Assembly (NCBI GenBank): GCA_002480495.1
Contig: DLCG01000012.1
Location: 11,178-34,535 of the forward strand
DNA length: 23,358 nt
Source of the DNA: Rhodobiaceae bacterium UBA7804
GTDB taxonomy: Bacteria > Pseudomonadota > Alphaproteobacteria > Parvibaculales > Parvibaculaceae
Direction of reading: 5' to 3'
Shown: one piece after another, positions 16,562 through 23,358 of the stretch
Layout of the letters: each line of letters begins with the position of its first letter
Numbering within the stretch: position 1 is the first letter of the stretch
Translations under genes and position numbers: made by a program
Notes under the pieces: model-generated
What the model saw: only the letters and a program-made list of their open reading frames with translations
Told to the model about the DNA's origin: nothing
The model's database searches: none

Positions 16562-16563
16562 CG

Positions 16564-17385
16564 TCAGTCCTCGTCCGCCTCGTCGCTCACCGCGGCGAGG
16601 AAGTTGAGCGGCCCATGACCCTTGCCGAAGCCCGGCGCGGTGCGGATGGCCTCATGCACATAATCGCGCGCAGCGGCAACGGCCGCTGTGAGTTCCACGC
16701 CCTGGGCGAGAAGACCGGCAATGGCGGACGCAAGCGTGCAGCCCGTTCCATGCGTGTGGCGCGTGTCGATACGCGGCGATGAAAATATCTGAATGGATTC
16801 CTGCGTCGCCAGCACGTCGAAGATGAGGTCGCCCGAGAGGTGACCGCCCTTCACGAGTACGGCATCGGCACCGAGACCCAGCAGCGCATCGGCCGCCGCC
16901 TTCTGACCTTCGACATCGACGATCTTCCGGCCCGTCAGCACCTCTGCTTCCGGCACGTTCGGCGTGACGAGCGTCGAAAGCGGGATCAGCACTTCCTTGA
17001 TGGCGGAGACGGCGGAGTCTTCGAGAAGCGACGCCCCGCCCTTCGCGACCATCACGGGATCGACGACGAGAAGCGGGCTTTCCTCGCTGCGCGAAAGTTC
17101 TTCCGCTACCGCCTCCACGATATCGGCATTGTGGAGCATGCCCGTCTTGATGACGTCGGCGCCGAGATCTTCCATGACGGCGCGCATCTGCCCGACCACG
17201 ATGTCGAGGGGCACTTCATGAATGCCGGTGACGCCGAGCGTATTCTGAACCGTGATCGCGGTGACGGCCGTCATGGCGAAGCCGCCCATGGCGGTTACGG
17301 CCTTGATGTCTGCCTGAATGCCGGCGCCGCCGCCCGAATCCGAGCCAGCCACGATAAGCACGCGGCCCTGGGGAGAAGAAGTCAT
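16564..17385 (-). CDS. thiD: Hydroxymethylpyrimidine/phosphomethylpyrimidine kinase ThiD
   Basis: ThiD phosphorylates HMP and HMP-phosphate, giving the pyrophosphate that is joined to the thiazole moiety in thiamine synthesis; it acts directly after ThiC. The 273-residue ribokinase-fold protein carries VAGSDSGGGAGIQADIKA at the N-terminus, VVDPVMVAKGG in the middle and the anion-hole HTHGTGCTLASAIAG near the C-terminus. The ATG at 17385 is preferred over TTG 17400, although the Shine-Dalgarno is weak (GCGGA). It starts 30 bases after the glmM stop and is probably co-transcribed with glmM. No TPP riboswitch is visible upstream of it. Confidence 0.96.
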   Translation of the reverse strand: MTSSPQGRVLIVAGSDSGGGAGIQADIKAVTAMGGFAMTAVTAITVQNTLGVTGIHEVPLDIVVGQMRAVMEDLGADVIKTGMLHNADIVEAVAEELSRSEESPLLVVDPVMVAKGGASLLEDSAVSAIKEVLIPLSTLVTPNVPEAEVLTGRKIVDVEGQKAAADALLGLGADAVLVKGGHLSGDLIFDVLATQESIQIFSSPRIDTRHTHGTGCTLASAIAGLLAQGVELTAAVAAARDYVHEAIRTAPGFGKGHGPLNFLAAVSDEADED

Positions 17386-17415
17386 TGAAATGGTCCGCAA
17401 AACTGCCGCTGAAAA

Positions 17416-18762
<1,347 letters not shown>

Positions 18763-18876
18763 GAATTGAACGGTCCTCGCGCCCTGTCTCGATCTGTGTC
18801 TCAAATTTCGCCTGCCAAATGCCCCCAAGGCCCCGGCACGCACCCCACGACACATTCATGCGAACAATATGTGGCG

Positions 18877-18882
18877 AATATA
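18877..18882 (-). promoter_or_regulatory. Possible -10 box of a glmM promoter
   Basis: TATATT on the minus strand has CTGCAA 16 bases upstream as a poor -35. It lies in the 165-base folP-glmM gap, the most AT-rich part of that gap, and would give glmM its own transcript with a leader of about 110 nt. Weak evidence. Confidence 0.3.
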
Positions 18883-18927
18883 GGAATCTATGCGCCGATT
18901 GCAGTTAAATAATTCTTGCCAAATCTT

Positions 18928-19746
18928 TCAGGCGGAAGCGGAGAGCGTTCCGAAATGGGCAAGAACGGCGAGCGCATCGGCCAAAGGCGCCGGGTCATGC
19001 GTCCGGATGAAGCCCGCGCCCCGTTCGGCAGCGAGAAGCTCCGCCGCAAGCGTCGCCGCCCCCGCCTCGCCCGGCGCCCGGCCCGTGACCGCCCGGAGGA
19101 AGGACTTCCGGGAAACGGAGATGAAAACCGGCAGGCCGAAACGGTCCCGGATTTCGTCGGTGCGGGCGAGTACCTCGAAGGAGGTTTCCGGACGCGGGCC
19201 CAGAAAGAAGCCCATGCCGGGGTCCAGAATGAGCCGATGGCGGGCGATGCCAGCCGATTCGAGCGCCGCGATCCTTTCCTCGAAGAAGGCACATATGTGC
19301 TGGACGATATCGCCTTCGGGCGCTTCGCGCCTGTCCGCATTGCCCTCGCGCTGAATCGAATGCATGAGGACAAGGCGGGCTTCCGATGCCGCGAGCGAAG
19401 GATAGAAGGAAGGGGCCGCGAAGCCGCGAATGTCGTTGAGATAGGCCGCCCCATGCGCCAGCGCGAAAGCCTGCGTCTCGGGCCGGAAACTATCGACCGA
19501 AAGGGGGATAGCGTCCGCCGCAAGAGCCTCCATGACCGGCGCAAGACGGCGGATTTCCTCTTCGGCCGGCACCGGCTCCGCATCCGGATTGGAGGAAGCG
19601 GGGCCGAGATCGATCACGTCGGCACCTTCCGAAGCAAGCTTTCGCGCATGCGCGATCGCGGCATCGGCGGCGAAATATCTTCCGCCATCGGAAAAGCTGT
19701 CCGGCGTGATGTTGACGATACCGAAAATGAGGGGACGCGCGCTCAT
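18928..19746 (-). CDS. folP: Dihydropteroate synthase FolP, Sul2-like chromosomal type
   Basis: This enzyme joins p-aminobenzoate to dihydropterin pyrophosphate and is the sulfonamide target. The 272 residues carry GIVNITPDSFSDGG (9-22), DLGPASSNPDAEPV (46-59), SVDSFRPETQ (83-92), LNDIRGF (103-109), ILDPGMGFFLG (173-183), SVSRKSFLRA (210-219) and FIRTHDP (246-252). From memory these agree nearly word for word with plasmid Sul2, while E. coli FolP has DPGFGFGKN and lacks two residues in that loop. It may thus be naturally less sensitive to sulfonamides; that is inference. No clear Shine-Dalgarno precedes ATG 19746; TAGAAC six bases upstream could be the -10 box of a leaderless transcript. The TetR gene ends 46 bases upstream on the same strand. 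Confidence 0.95.
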   Translation of the reverse strand: MSARPLIFGIVNITPDSFSDGGRYFAADAAIAHARKLASEGADVIDLGPASSNPDAEPVPAEEEIRRLAPVMEALAADAIPLSVDSFRPETQAFALAHGAAYLNDIRGFAAPSFYPSLAASEARLVLMHSIQREGNADRREAPEGDIVQHICAFFEERIAALESAGIARHRLILDPGMGFFLGPRPETSFEVLARTDEIRDRFGLPVFISVSRKSFLRAVTGRAPGEAGAATLAAELLAAERGAGFIRTHDPAPLADALAVLAHFGTLSASA

Positions 19747-19792
19747 GGGCGAGTTCTAGCATGAGCCCGCGCAAGCGGCGAGCTTCGGACCT

Positions 19793-20419
19793 TTACTCCG
19801 GGAGCGGTTCGCCGACGCCAAGCCCCATCGCATTGCGAACGAGATGATCGACTACCGCATCGAACTCACCGCGGCCCGCTCCGGAGAACTGCATCAGCGC
19901 CACGGTGTGTCCGCCGCCCAGATAGACGCGGGCGGCGGCCTTTGCATTGAGCCCGGAAGGAATGATGCCCTCACGCTTGCCGCGCTCGAGAAGTTTCTGC
20001 GCGATATCGTGAAGCCGCTCCAGAACGTCCATGTATCGCGGCCAGACATCGGCGCGCACGCCCGTGCTCCAATCGAGCCAGACCTTCATCATGTCGGGCT
20101 TGTTGCGTGCGTCGCGCGAGAAATTCACGGCAAGCGCCCGAAGCGCCTCCGGCACGCTCTTTTTGCCGCCGAGCGAACTCGACACGATTTCGAGGAGATA
20201 GGCCTCGACCTCGGAGAGCACGGCGGCGACGAGGTCGTCACGCGTGCGGAAGTAGGAGTGAACGGCGGGAACGGAAACCCCTGCCCGCTCCGCCACATGA
20301 GAATGAGTGGCCCGCGCCACCCCATGTTCGGCAAAGGCCGCGAGAGCGCATTCGAGGAGCTGGGCGCGGCGAGCTTCAGGAGAAAGCCTTGTGCGGGCGG
20401 TTCTGACGGCTGTGGTCAC
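19793..20419 (-). CDS. TetR-family regulator of the CYP153 operon (predicted)
   Basis: The 208-residue protein has an N-terminal TetR helix-turn-helix (about residues 16-62: RRAQLLECALAAFAEHG, THSHVAERAGVSVPAVHSYF, RTRDDLVAAVL). A helical ligand domain follows with KVWLDWSTGVRADVW. The start is GTG 20419, with GAAGGA about 11 bases upstream; no ATG lies in a sensible place. It is divergent from CYP153, and a perfect palindrome sits in the CYP153 promoter, so it most likely represses that operon and releases in response to an alkane or oxidised product. The C-terminal part resembles BetI-like regulators in style, but the ligand is unknown. folP starts 46 bases downstream on the same strand, so read-through is possible. 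Confidence 0.88.
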   Translation of the reverse strand: MTTAVRTARTRLSPEARRAQLLECALAAFAEHGVARATHSHVAERAGVSVPAVHSYFRTRDDLVAAVLSEVEAYLLEIVSSSLGGKKSVPEALRALAVNFSRDARNKPDMMKVWLDWSTGVRADVWPRYMDVLERLHDIAQKLLERGKREGIIPSGLNAKAAARVYLGGGHTVALMQFSGAGRGEFDAVVDHLVRNAMGLGVGEPLPE

Positions 20420-20460
20420 AGGCAGGGCTTTCCTTCGGGAATCGGCGGATTTCTGCGGTC

Positions 20461-20489
20461 AGTATAACCTCCCCCAGCCAGACGGGCAG
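20461..20489 (-). promoter_or_regulatory. tetR promoter candidate
   Basis: On the minus strand CTGCCC (20489-20484) and TATACT (20466-20461) are 17 bases apart. The -10 is a 5/6 match and the -35 is poor. It would give a leader of roughly 35 nt before GTG 20419. Confidence 0.45.
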
Positions 20490-20516
20490 CCGGCGGGTAG
20501 GTGATTTCCACCCATA

Positions 20517-20548
20517 TTGACTCTTCGCTCAATAGCTATTGATATATT
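20517..20548 (+). promoter_or_regulatory. CYP153 promoter
   Basis: TTGACT (20517-20522) is a 5/6 -35 box. GATATA (20541-20546, 18-base spacing) or TATATT (20543-20548) serves as the -10. The region is clearly more AT-rich than its surroundings. It contains the palindrome described as the operator. Confidence 0.55.
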
Positions 20549-20557
20549 ACTCAATAG
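20528..20557. promoter_or_regulatory. Predicted TetR operator in the CYP153 promoter
   Basis: TCAATAGCTATTGA (20529-20542) is a perfect 14-bp palindrome lying in the -35/-10 spacer of the CYP153 promoter. The octamer CTCAATAG occurs at its left edge (20528-20535) and again at 20550-20557, exactly 22 bases, two helical turns, further on and over the expected start of transcription. This layout is classical for repression by a TetR dimer pair. Confidence 0.6.
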
Positions 20558-20587
20558 TGAGGAGAGGCAACCTGGGGAGGAAATGCC

Positions 20588-21853
20588 ATGACCGCTATCG
20601 CATCCGCCGCGACGGAGATGTCCGACGCGACAAGCCTGCCGATAGACCGCATCGATGTGAGCCGGCCGGAACTCTACGAACACAATGCGGAAGGCGAGTA
20701 TTTTCGCCGCCTGCGCCGGGAGGACCCGGTCCATTACTGCGCGGAAAGCGCTTACGGCCCCTATTGGTCGATCACGAAATACAAGGACATCATGGCGGTC
20801 GACACGAACCACCAGGTGTTCTCCTCGGAGGCCGGGCTTGGCGGCATCATCATCGAAGACGGCATCCAGAAAAGCAGCAGCGAAGGCGCGATCGACCTGC
20901 CGAACTTCATTGCGATGGACCCCCCCCGGCACGATGAACAGCGCAAGGCCGTGAGCCCTATCGTCGCGCCCGCCAATCTGGCGAAGCTCGAAGGGACGAT
21001 CCGTGAGCGCGTCGGCCGTGTGCTGGACGGACTGCCAATCGGGGAGGAGTTCGACTGGGTCCCCGCCGTCTCCATCGAGCTGACGACGCAGATGCTTGCA
21101 ACTCTCTTCGACTTCCCGTTCGAGGAGCGTTCGCGTCTTACCCGCTGGTCCGATGTCGCCACGGCGGAACCCGGCAGCGGTATTGTCGACAGCTGGGAGC
21201 AGCGCACGAAGGAACTGATGGAATGCGCTGCCTGCTTCCAGGGCCTCTGGAACGAGCGGTTGGAAAACCCCGGCATGGACCTCGTTTCCATGCTGGCGCA
21301 CTCCCCGGCGACACACGACATGACCCCGGAGAATTATCTGGGCAACGTGCTGCTCCTCATTGTCGGGGGCAATGACACCACGCGCAACTCCATGTCGGGC
21401 GGCGTTCTCGCGCTCGACATGAACCCGAAGGAACGTGAGAAGCTCTACGCAAACCCGAAGCTCATCGACAGCATGGTGCCGGAAATCATCCGCTGGCAGA
21501 CCCCACTCGCCCATATGCGCCGCACCGCTGTCGCCGACGCGGAACTCGGCGGAAAGACCATTCGCAAGGGCGACAAGGTGGTGATGTGGTATGTCTCGGG
21601 AAATCGCGACGAGGAAGCGATAGAGCGTCCGGACGATTTCATCATCGATCGCGAACGGCCGCGCCAGCACCTCTCCTTCGGCTTCGGGGTTCACCGCTGC
21701 GTCGGCAACAGACTGGCCGAAATGCAGCTGAAGATTCTCTGGGAGGAAATCCTGAAGCGCTTTTCGCGCATCGAAGTCACGGGAGATCCGATGCGCGTTC
21801 GCTCCAACTTCGTGCGGGGCTATGCTTCCCTGCCCGTCCGCATCCACGCCTGA
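20588..21853 (+). CDS. Cytochrome P450 CYP153 (alkane terminal hydroxylase)
   Basis: CYP153 enzymes are soluble class I P450s that hydroxylate medium-chain n-alkanes, and often fatty acids or cyclic compounds, at the terminal carbon. All P450 landmarks are present in 421 residues. The I-helix has VGGNDTTRNS (259-268), the ExxR motif is Glu 299 to Arg 302, and the haem loop FGFGVHRCVGNRLAEMQL has the ligand Cys 371. LPNFIAMDPPRHDEQRKAV (104-122) and the haem loop are typical of CYP153. GGGGAGG at 20574-20580, seven bases before the ATG, fixes the start. The ferredoxin gene follows after 13 bases. Eight consecutive C (20930-20937) encode the DPP turn. The predicted promoter holds a TetR operator. 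Subfamily and chain-length preference are not readable. Confidence 0.95.
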   Translation: MTAIASAATEMSDATSLPIDRIDVSRPELYEHNAEGEYFRRLRREDPVHYCAESAYGPYWSITKYKDIMAVDTNHQVFSSEAGLGGIIIEDGIQKSSSEGAIDLPNFIAMDPPRHDEQRKAVSPIVAPANLAKLEGTIRERVGRVLDGLPIGEEFDWVPAVSIELTTQMLATLFDFPFEERSRLTRWSDVATAEPGSGIVDSWEQRTKELMECAACFQGLWNERLENPGMDLVSMLAHSPATHDMTPENYLGNVLLLIVGGNDTTRNSMSGGVLALDMNPKEREKLYANPKLIDSMVPEIIRWQTPLAHMRRTAVADAELGGKTIRKGDKVVMWYVSGNRDEEAIERPDDFIIDRERPRQHLSFGFGVHRCVGNRLAEMQLKILWEEILKRFSRIEVTGDPMRVRSNFVRGYASLPVRIHA

Positions 21854-21866
21854 CCGGGAGAAACAT

Positions 21867-22190
21867 ATGCCACTCGTGAAATATGTCGAAGCGAACGGAA
21901 CCGAATACGCTGTGGATGCCGACACCGGAATCTCCGCGATGGAAGCGGCGGTAAGGAACGGCATTCCAGGCATCGATGGCGATTGCGGCGGCGCTGCCGC
22001 CTGCGCGACCTGCCACGTCTATGTGGACGAGGGATGGATCGGAAAGACCGGCCGCGCGGGCGAAGGACTGGAACAGAGCATGCTCGAATTCGCGGAGGAT
22101 GTCCGCGATAACAGCCGCCTCGCCTGTCAGATCACGCTCGACGACAGGCTGGATGGTCTCGTTCTCAAGCTGCCGGAGAAGCAGCACTGA
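21867..22190 (+). CDS. [2Fe-2S] ferredoxin, electron donor to CYP153
   Basis: This 107-residue ferredoxin is of the adrenodoxin/putidaredoxin type. The cluster ligands are Cys 40, 46, 49 and 87 in DCGGAAACATCHVYV and LACQITL, spaced CX5CX2CX37C. Such ferredoxins carry electrons from an NADH-dependent flavoprotein reductase to bacterial P450s. The ATG at 21867 follows GGGAG and lies 13 bases after the P450 stop, so both are in one transcript. A longer frame begins inside the P450 gene but is not family-like. The partner ferredoxin reductase, often found beside CYP153, is absent from this window, so the operon depends on a reductase encoded elsewhere. A strong terminator follows. Confidence 0.95.
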   Translation: MPLVKYVEANGTEYAVDADTGISAMEAAVRNGIPGIDGDCGGAAACATCHVYVDEGWIGKTGRAGEGLEQSMLEFAEDVRDNSRLACQITLDDRLDGLVLKLPEKQH

Positions 22191-22213
22191 CGGCATCGGG
22201 AGACGCCGGACAG

Positions 22214-22247
22214 AAAAAAGGGAGGCTCGAAGGAGCCTCCCTTTTCA
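22214..22247. terminator. Bidirectional terminator between the ferredoxin gene and ftsH
   Basis: GGGAGGCTC (22220-22228) pairs with GAGCCTCCC (22233-22241) around GAAG, with AAAAAA on the left and TTTT on the right. It ends the CYP153-ferredoxin transcript on the plus strand, and, 19 bases past its stop, ftsH on the minus strand. Confidence 0.93.
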
Positions 22248-22265
22248 TTTCGATACTCGCTCGGC

Positions 22266-23358
22266 TCAGGTGCCCTGAGGCGCAGGCGGAACGCCCACCG
22301 GACCGCTACCGCCGGAGACGGGCACCGACGAGGTCGGGCCTTCGGCAGGCTTCGCCGGCTCGCCACGATCCCGGATCGGCGGCTCGCCCTTGAGAAGTTT
22401 CTGGATCTCGTCGCCCGAAAGCGTTTCGTATTCCAGAAGGCCCTTTGCGATGGTGTGCAACTCGTCGATATGCTCCGTGAGGATCTTCTTCGCCGTGTTA
22501 TAGCCGTCGTCAACGATGCGGCGGACTTCCGCGTCGATCACGCGCTGCGTCTCTTCCGACATGTTCTGCTGGCGCGCTACGGAATGGCCGAGGAAGACTT
22601 CTTCCTCGTTCTCGCCATAGGCGAGCGGACCGAGCTTGTCGCTCATGCCCCAGCGCGTGACCATCGCCTTCGCCATCTTGGTCGCCATGGCGATGTCGGA
22701 CGAAGCGCCCGAGGTCACCTTGTCGTGCCCGAAGATCACTTCTTCCGCGATACGTCCACCCATGGCCACAGCGAGGTCGGCCTGAAGCTTCGCTCGCGTG
22801 ACCGACACCTGATCGCGTTCCGGCAGGCGCATCACCATGCCGAGCGCGCGGCCACGGGGAATGATCGTCGCCTTGTGGATCGGATCGGAAGCCGGCATGT
22901 GGAGCGCGACCAGCGCATGCCCGCCTTCGTGATAGGCGGTCAGCTTCTTCTCTTCTTCTGTCATGACCATGGAGCGGCGTTCCGCGCCCATCATGACCTT
23001 GTCTTTCGCGTCTTCGAACTCCGCCATGGTGACGAGGCGCTTGCCGCGGCGCGCGGCCATGAGCGCGGCCTCGTTGACGAGGTTCGCAAGATCGGCGCCC
23101 GAGAAGCCCGGCGTGCCGCGCGCGATGGTGCGCGGTTCGACATCCGGCGCGAGCGGCACCTTCTTCATATGGACCTTGAGGATTTTCTCGCGGCCGACGA
23201 CATCCGGGTTCGGCACCACGACCTGACGGTCGAATCGGCCCGGACGCAGCAGCGCGGGATCGAGAACGTCCGGCCGGTTGGTGGCCGCGATGAGGATGAT
23301 GCCCTCGTTCGGCTCGAAACCATCCATCTCGACAAGCAACTGGTTCAGCGTCTGCTCG
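22266..23358 (-). CDS. ftsH: ATP-dependent zinc metalloprotease FtsH (5' end beyond the window)
   Basis: FtsH is a membrane-anchored AAA+ protease that removes misfolded membrane proteins and regulators such as LpxC or sigma-32 in E. coli. The visible 363 residues begin in the AAA domain (EQTLNQLLVEMDGFEP, then AATNRPDVLDPALLRPGRFD with the arginine finger region). They continue through GTPGFSGADLANLVNEAAL and contain the zinc motif HEGGH plus the downstream helical protease domain. The tail is Pro/Gly/Ser-rich, common in alphaproteobacteria. The frame is open to the window edge; the N-terminal membrane segments and Walker A are missing only because the window ends. In many bacteria folP and glmM follow directly; here a P450 module lies between. 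Confidence 0.97.
   Translation of the reverse strand, partial: EQTLNQLLVEMDGFEPNEGIILIAATNRPDVLDPALLRPGRFDRQVVVPNPDVVGREKILKVHMKKVPLAPDVEPRTIARGTPGFSGADLANLVNEAALMAARRGKRLVTMAEFEDAKDKVMMGAERRSMVMTEEEKKLTAYHEGGHALVALHMPASDPIHKATIIPRGRALGMVMRLPERDQVSVTRAKLQADLAVAMGGRIAEEVIFGHDKVTSGASSDIAMATKMAKAMVTRWGMSDKLGPLAYGENEEEVFLGHSVARQQNMSEETQRVIDAEVRRIVDDGYNTAKKILTEHIDELHTIAKGLLEYETLSGDEIQKLLKGEPPIRDRGEPAKPAEGPTSSVPVSGGSGPVGVPPAPQGT

Noticed and set aside
20459..21973. Minus-strand open frame of 504 codons opposite CYP153
   Set aside because: It runs through the CYP153 promoter and into the ferredoxin gene antisense, has no domain, and conflicts with the clear P450 motifs.

Overview
The window is a GC-rich, gene-dense piece of an alphaproteobacterial chromosome. 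I infer a Parvibaculum/Rhodobiaceae-like member of the Hyphomicrobiales. The reasons are the codon and GC style, the folP-glmM and ftsH neighbourhood, a CYP153 alkane hydroxylase, single-domain PAS_5 proteins, a CtrA-like site, and a dihydropteroate synthase of the type linked to that family. This assignment rests on recalled family knowledge; no search was run.

Layout. 1-150: two copies of one palindromic repeat in opposite orientation. 166-2220: thiC (minus) behind a clear TPP riboswitch. 2288-4319: a nitronate monooxygenase-like flavoprotein and two diverged MAPEG membrane proteins (plus), closed by a bidirectional terminator shared with purA (minus, 4396-5688). 5875-7833: a tightly packed plus-strand operon of pirin, an OsmC-family protein and an exported pentapeptide-repeat protein. 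7840-8941: two tandem PAS_5 paralogues (minus). 9095-11929: the serine operon serC-serA (minus), with a promoter, a short structured serC leader and a UUCG-loop terminator. 12136-13032: an EamA transporter. 13022-16007: a phzF-like/lysE-like gene pair divergent from a MocR-type regulator, with palindromic sites between them. 16088-16561: a GNAT acetyltransferase. 16564-19746: folP, glmM and thiD (minus). 19793-22190: a TetR regulator divergent from CYP153 and its [2Fe-2S] ferredoxin. 22266 to the window end: the C-terminal part of ftsH (minus).

How the parts work together. Housekeeping metabolism dominates: thiamine pyrimidine synthesis (thiC, thiD), purine synthesis (purA), serine synthesis (serC, serA), folate synthesis (folP), cell-wall precursor synthesis (glmM) and membrane proteolysis (ftsH). 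Small accessory modules sit between these. The most notable is the TetR/CYP153/ferredoxin alkane-hydroxylation cassette. It lies between ftsH and folP-glmM, genes that are commonly adjacent in proteobacteria, and carries a perfect 14-bp palindrome inside its promoter.

The most striking single gene is folP. As far as I can recall the sequences, its protein is closer to plasmid-borne sulfonamide-resistance Sul2 than to E. coli FolP. It has the longer DPGMGFFLG active-site loop, and glmM follows it, as a glmM remnant follows sul2 on mobile elements. This looks like the chromosomal progenitor type of sul2. I found no CRISPR array, tRNA, rRNA, insertion sequence or prophage. No gene-free stretch exceeds 300 bases.
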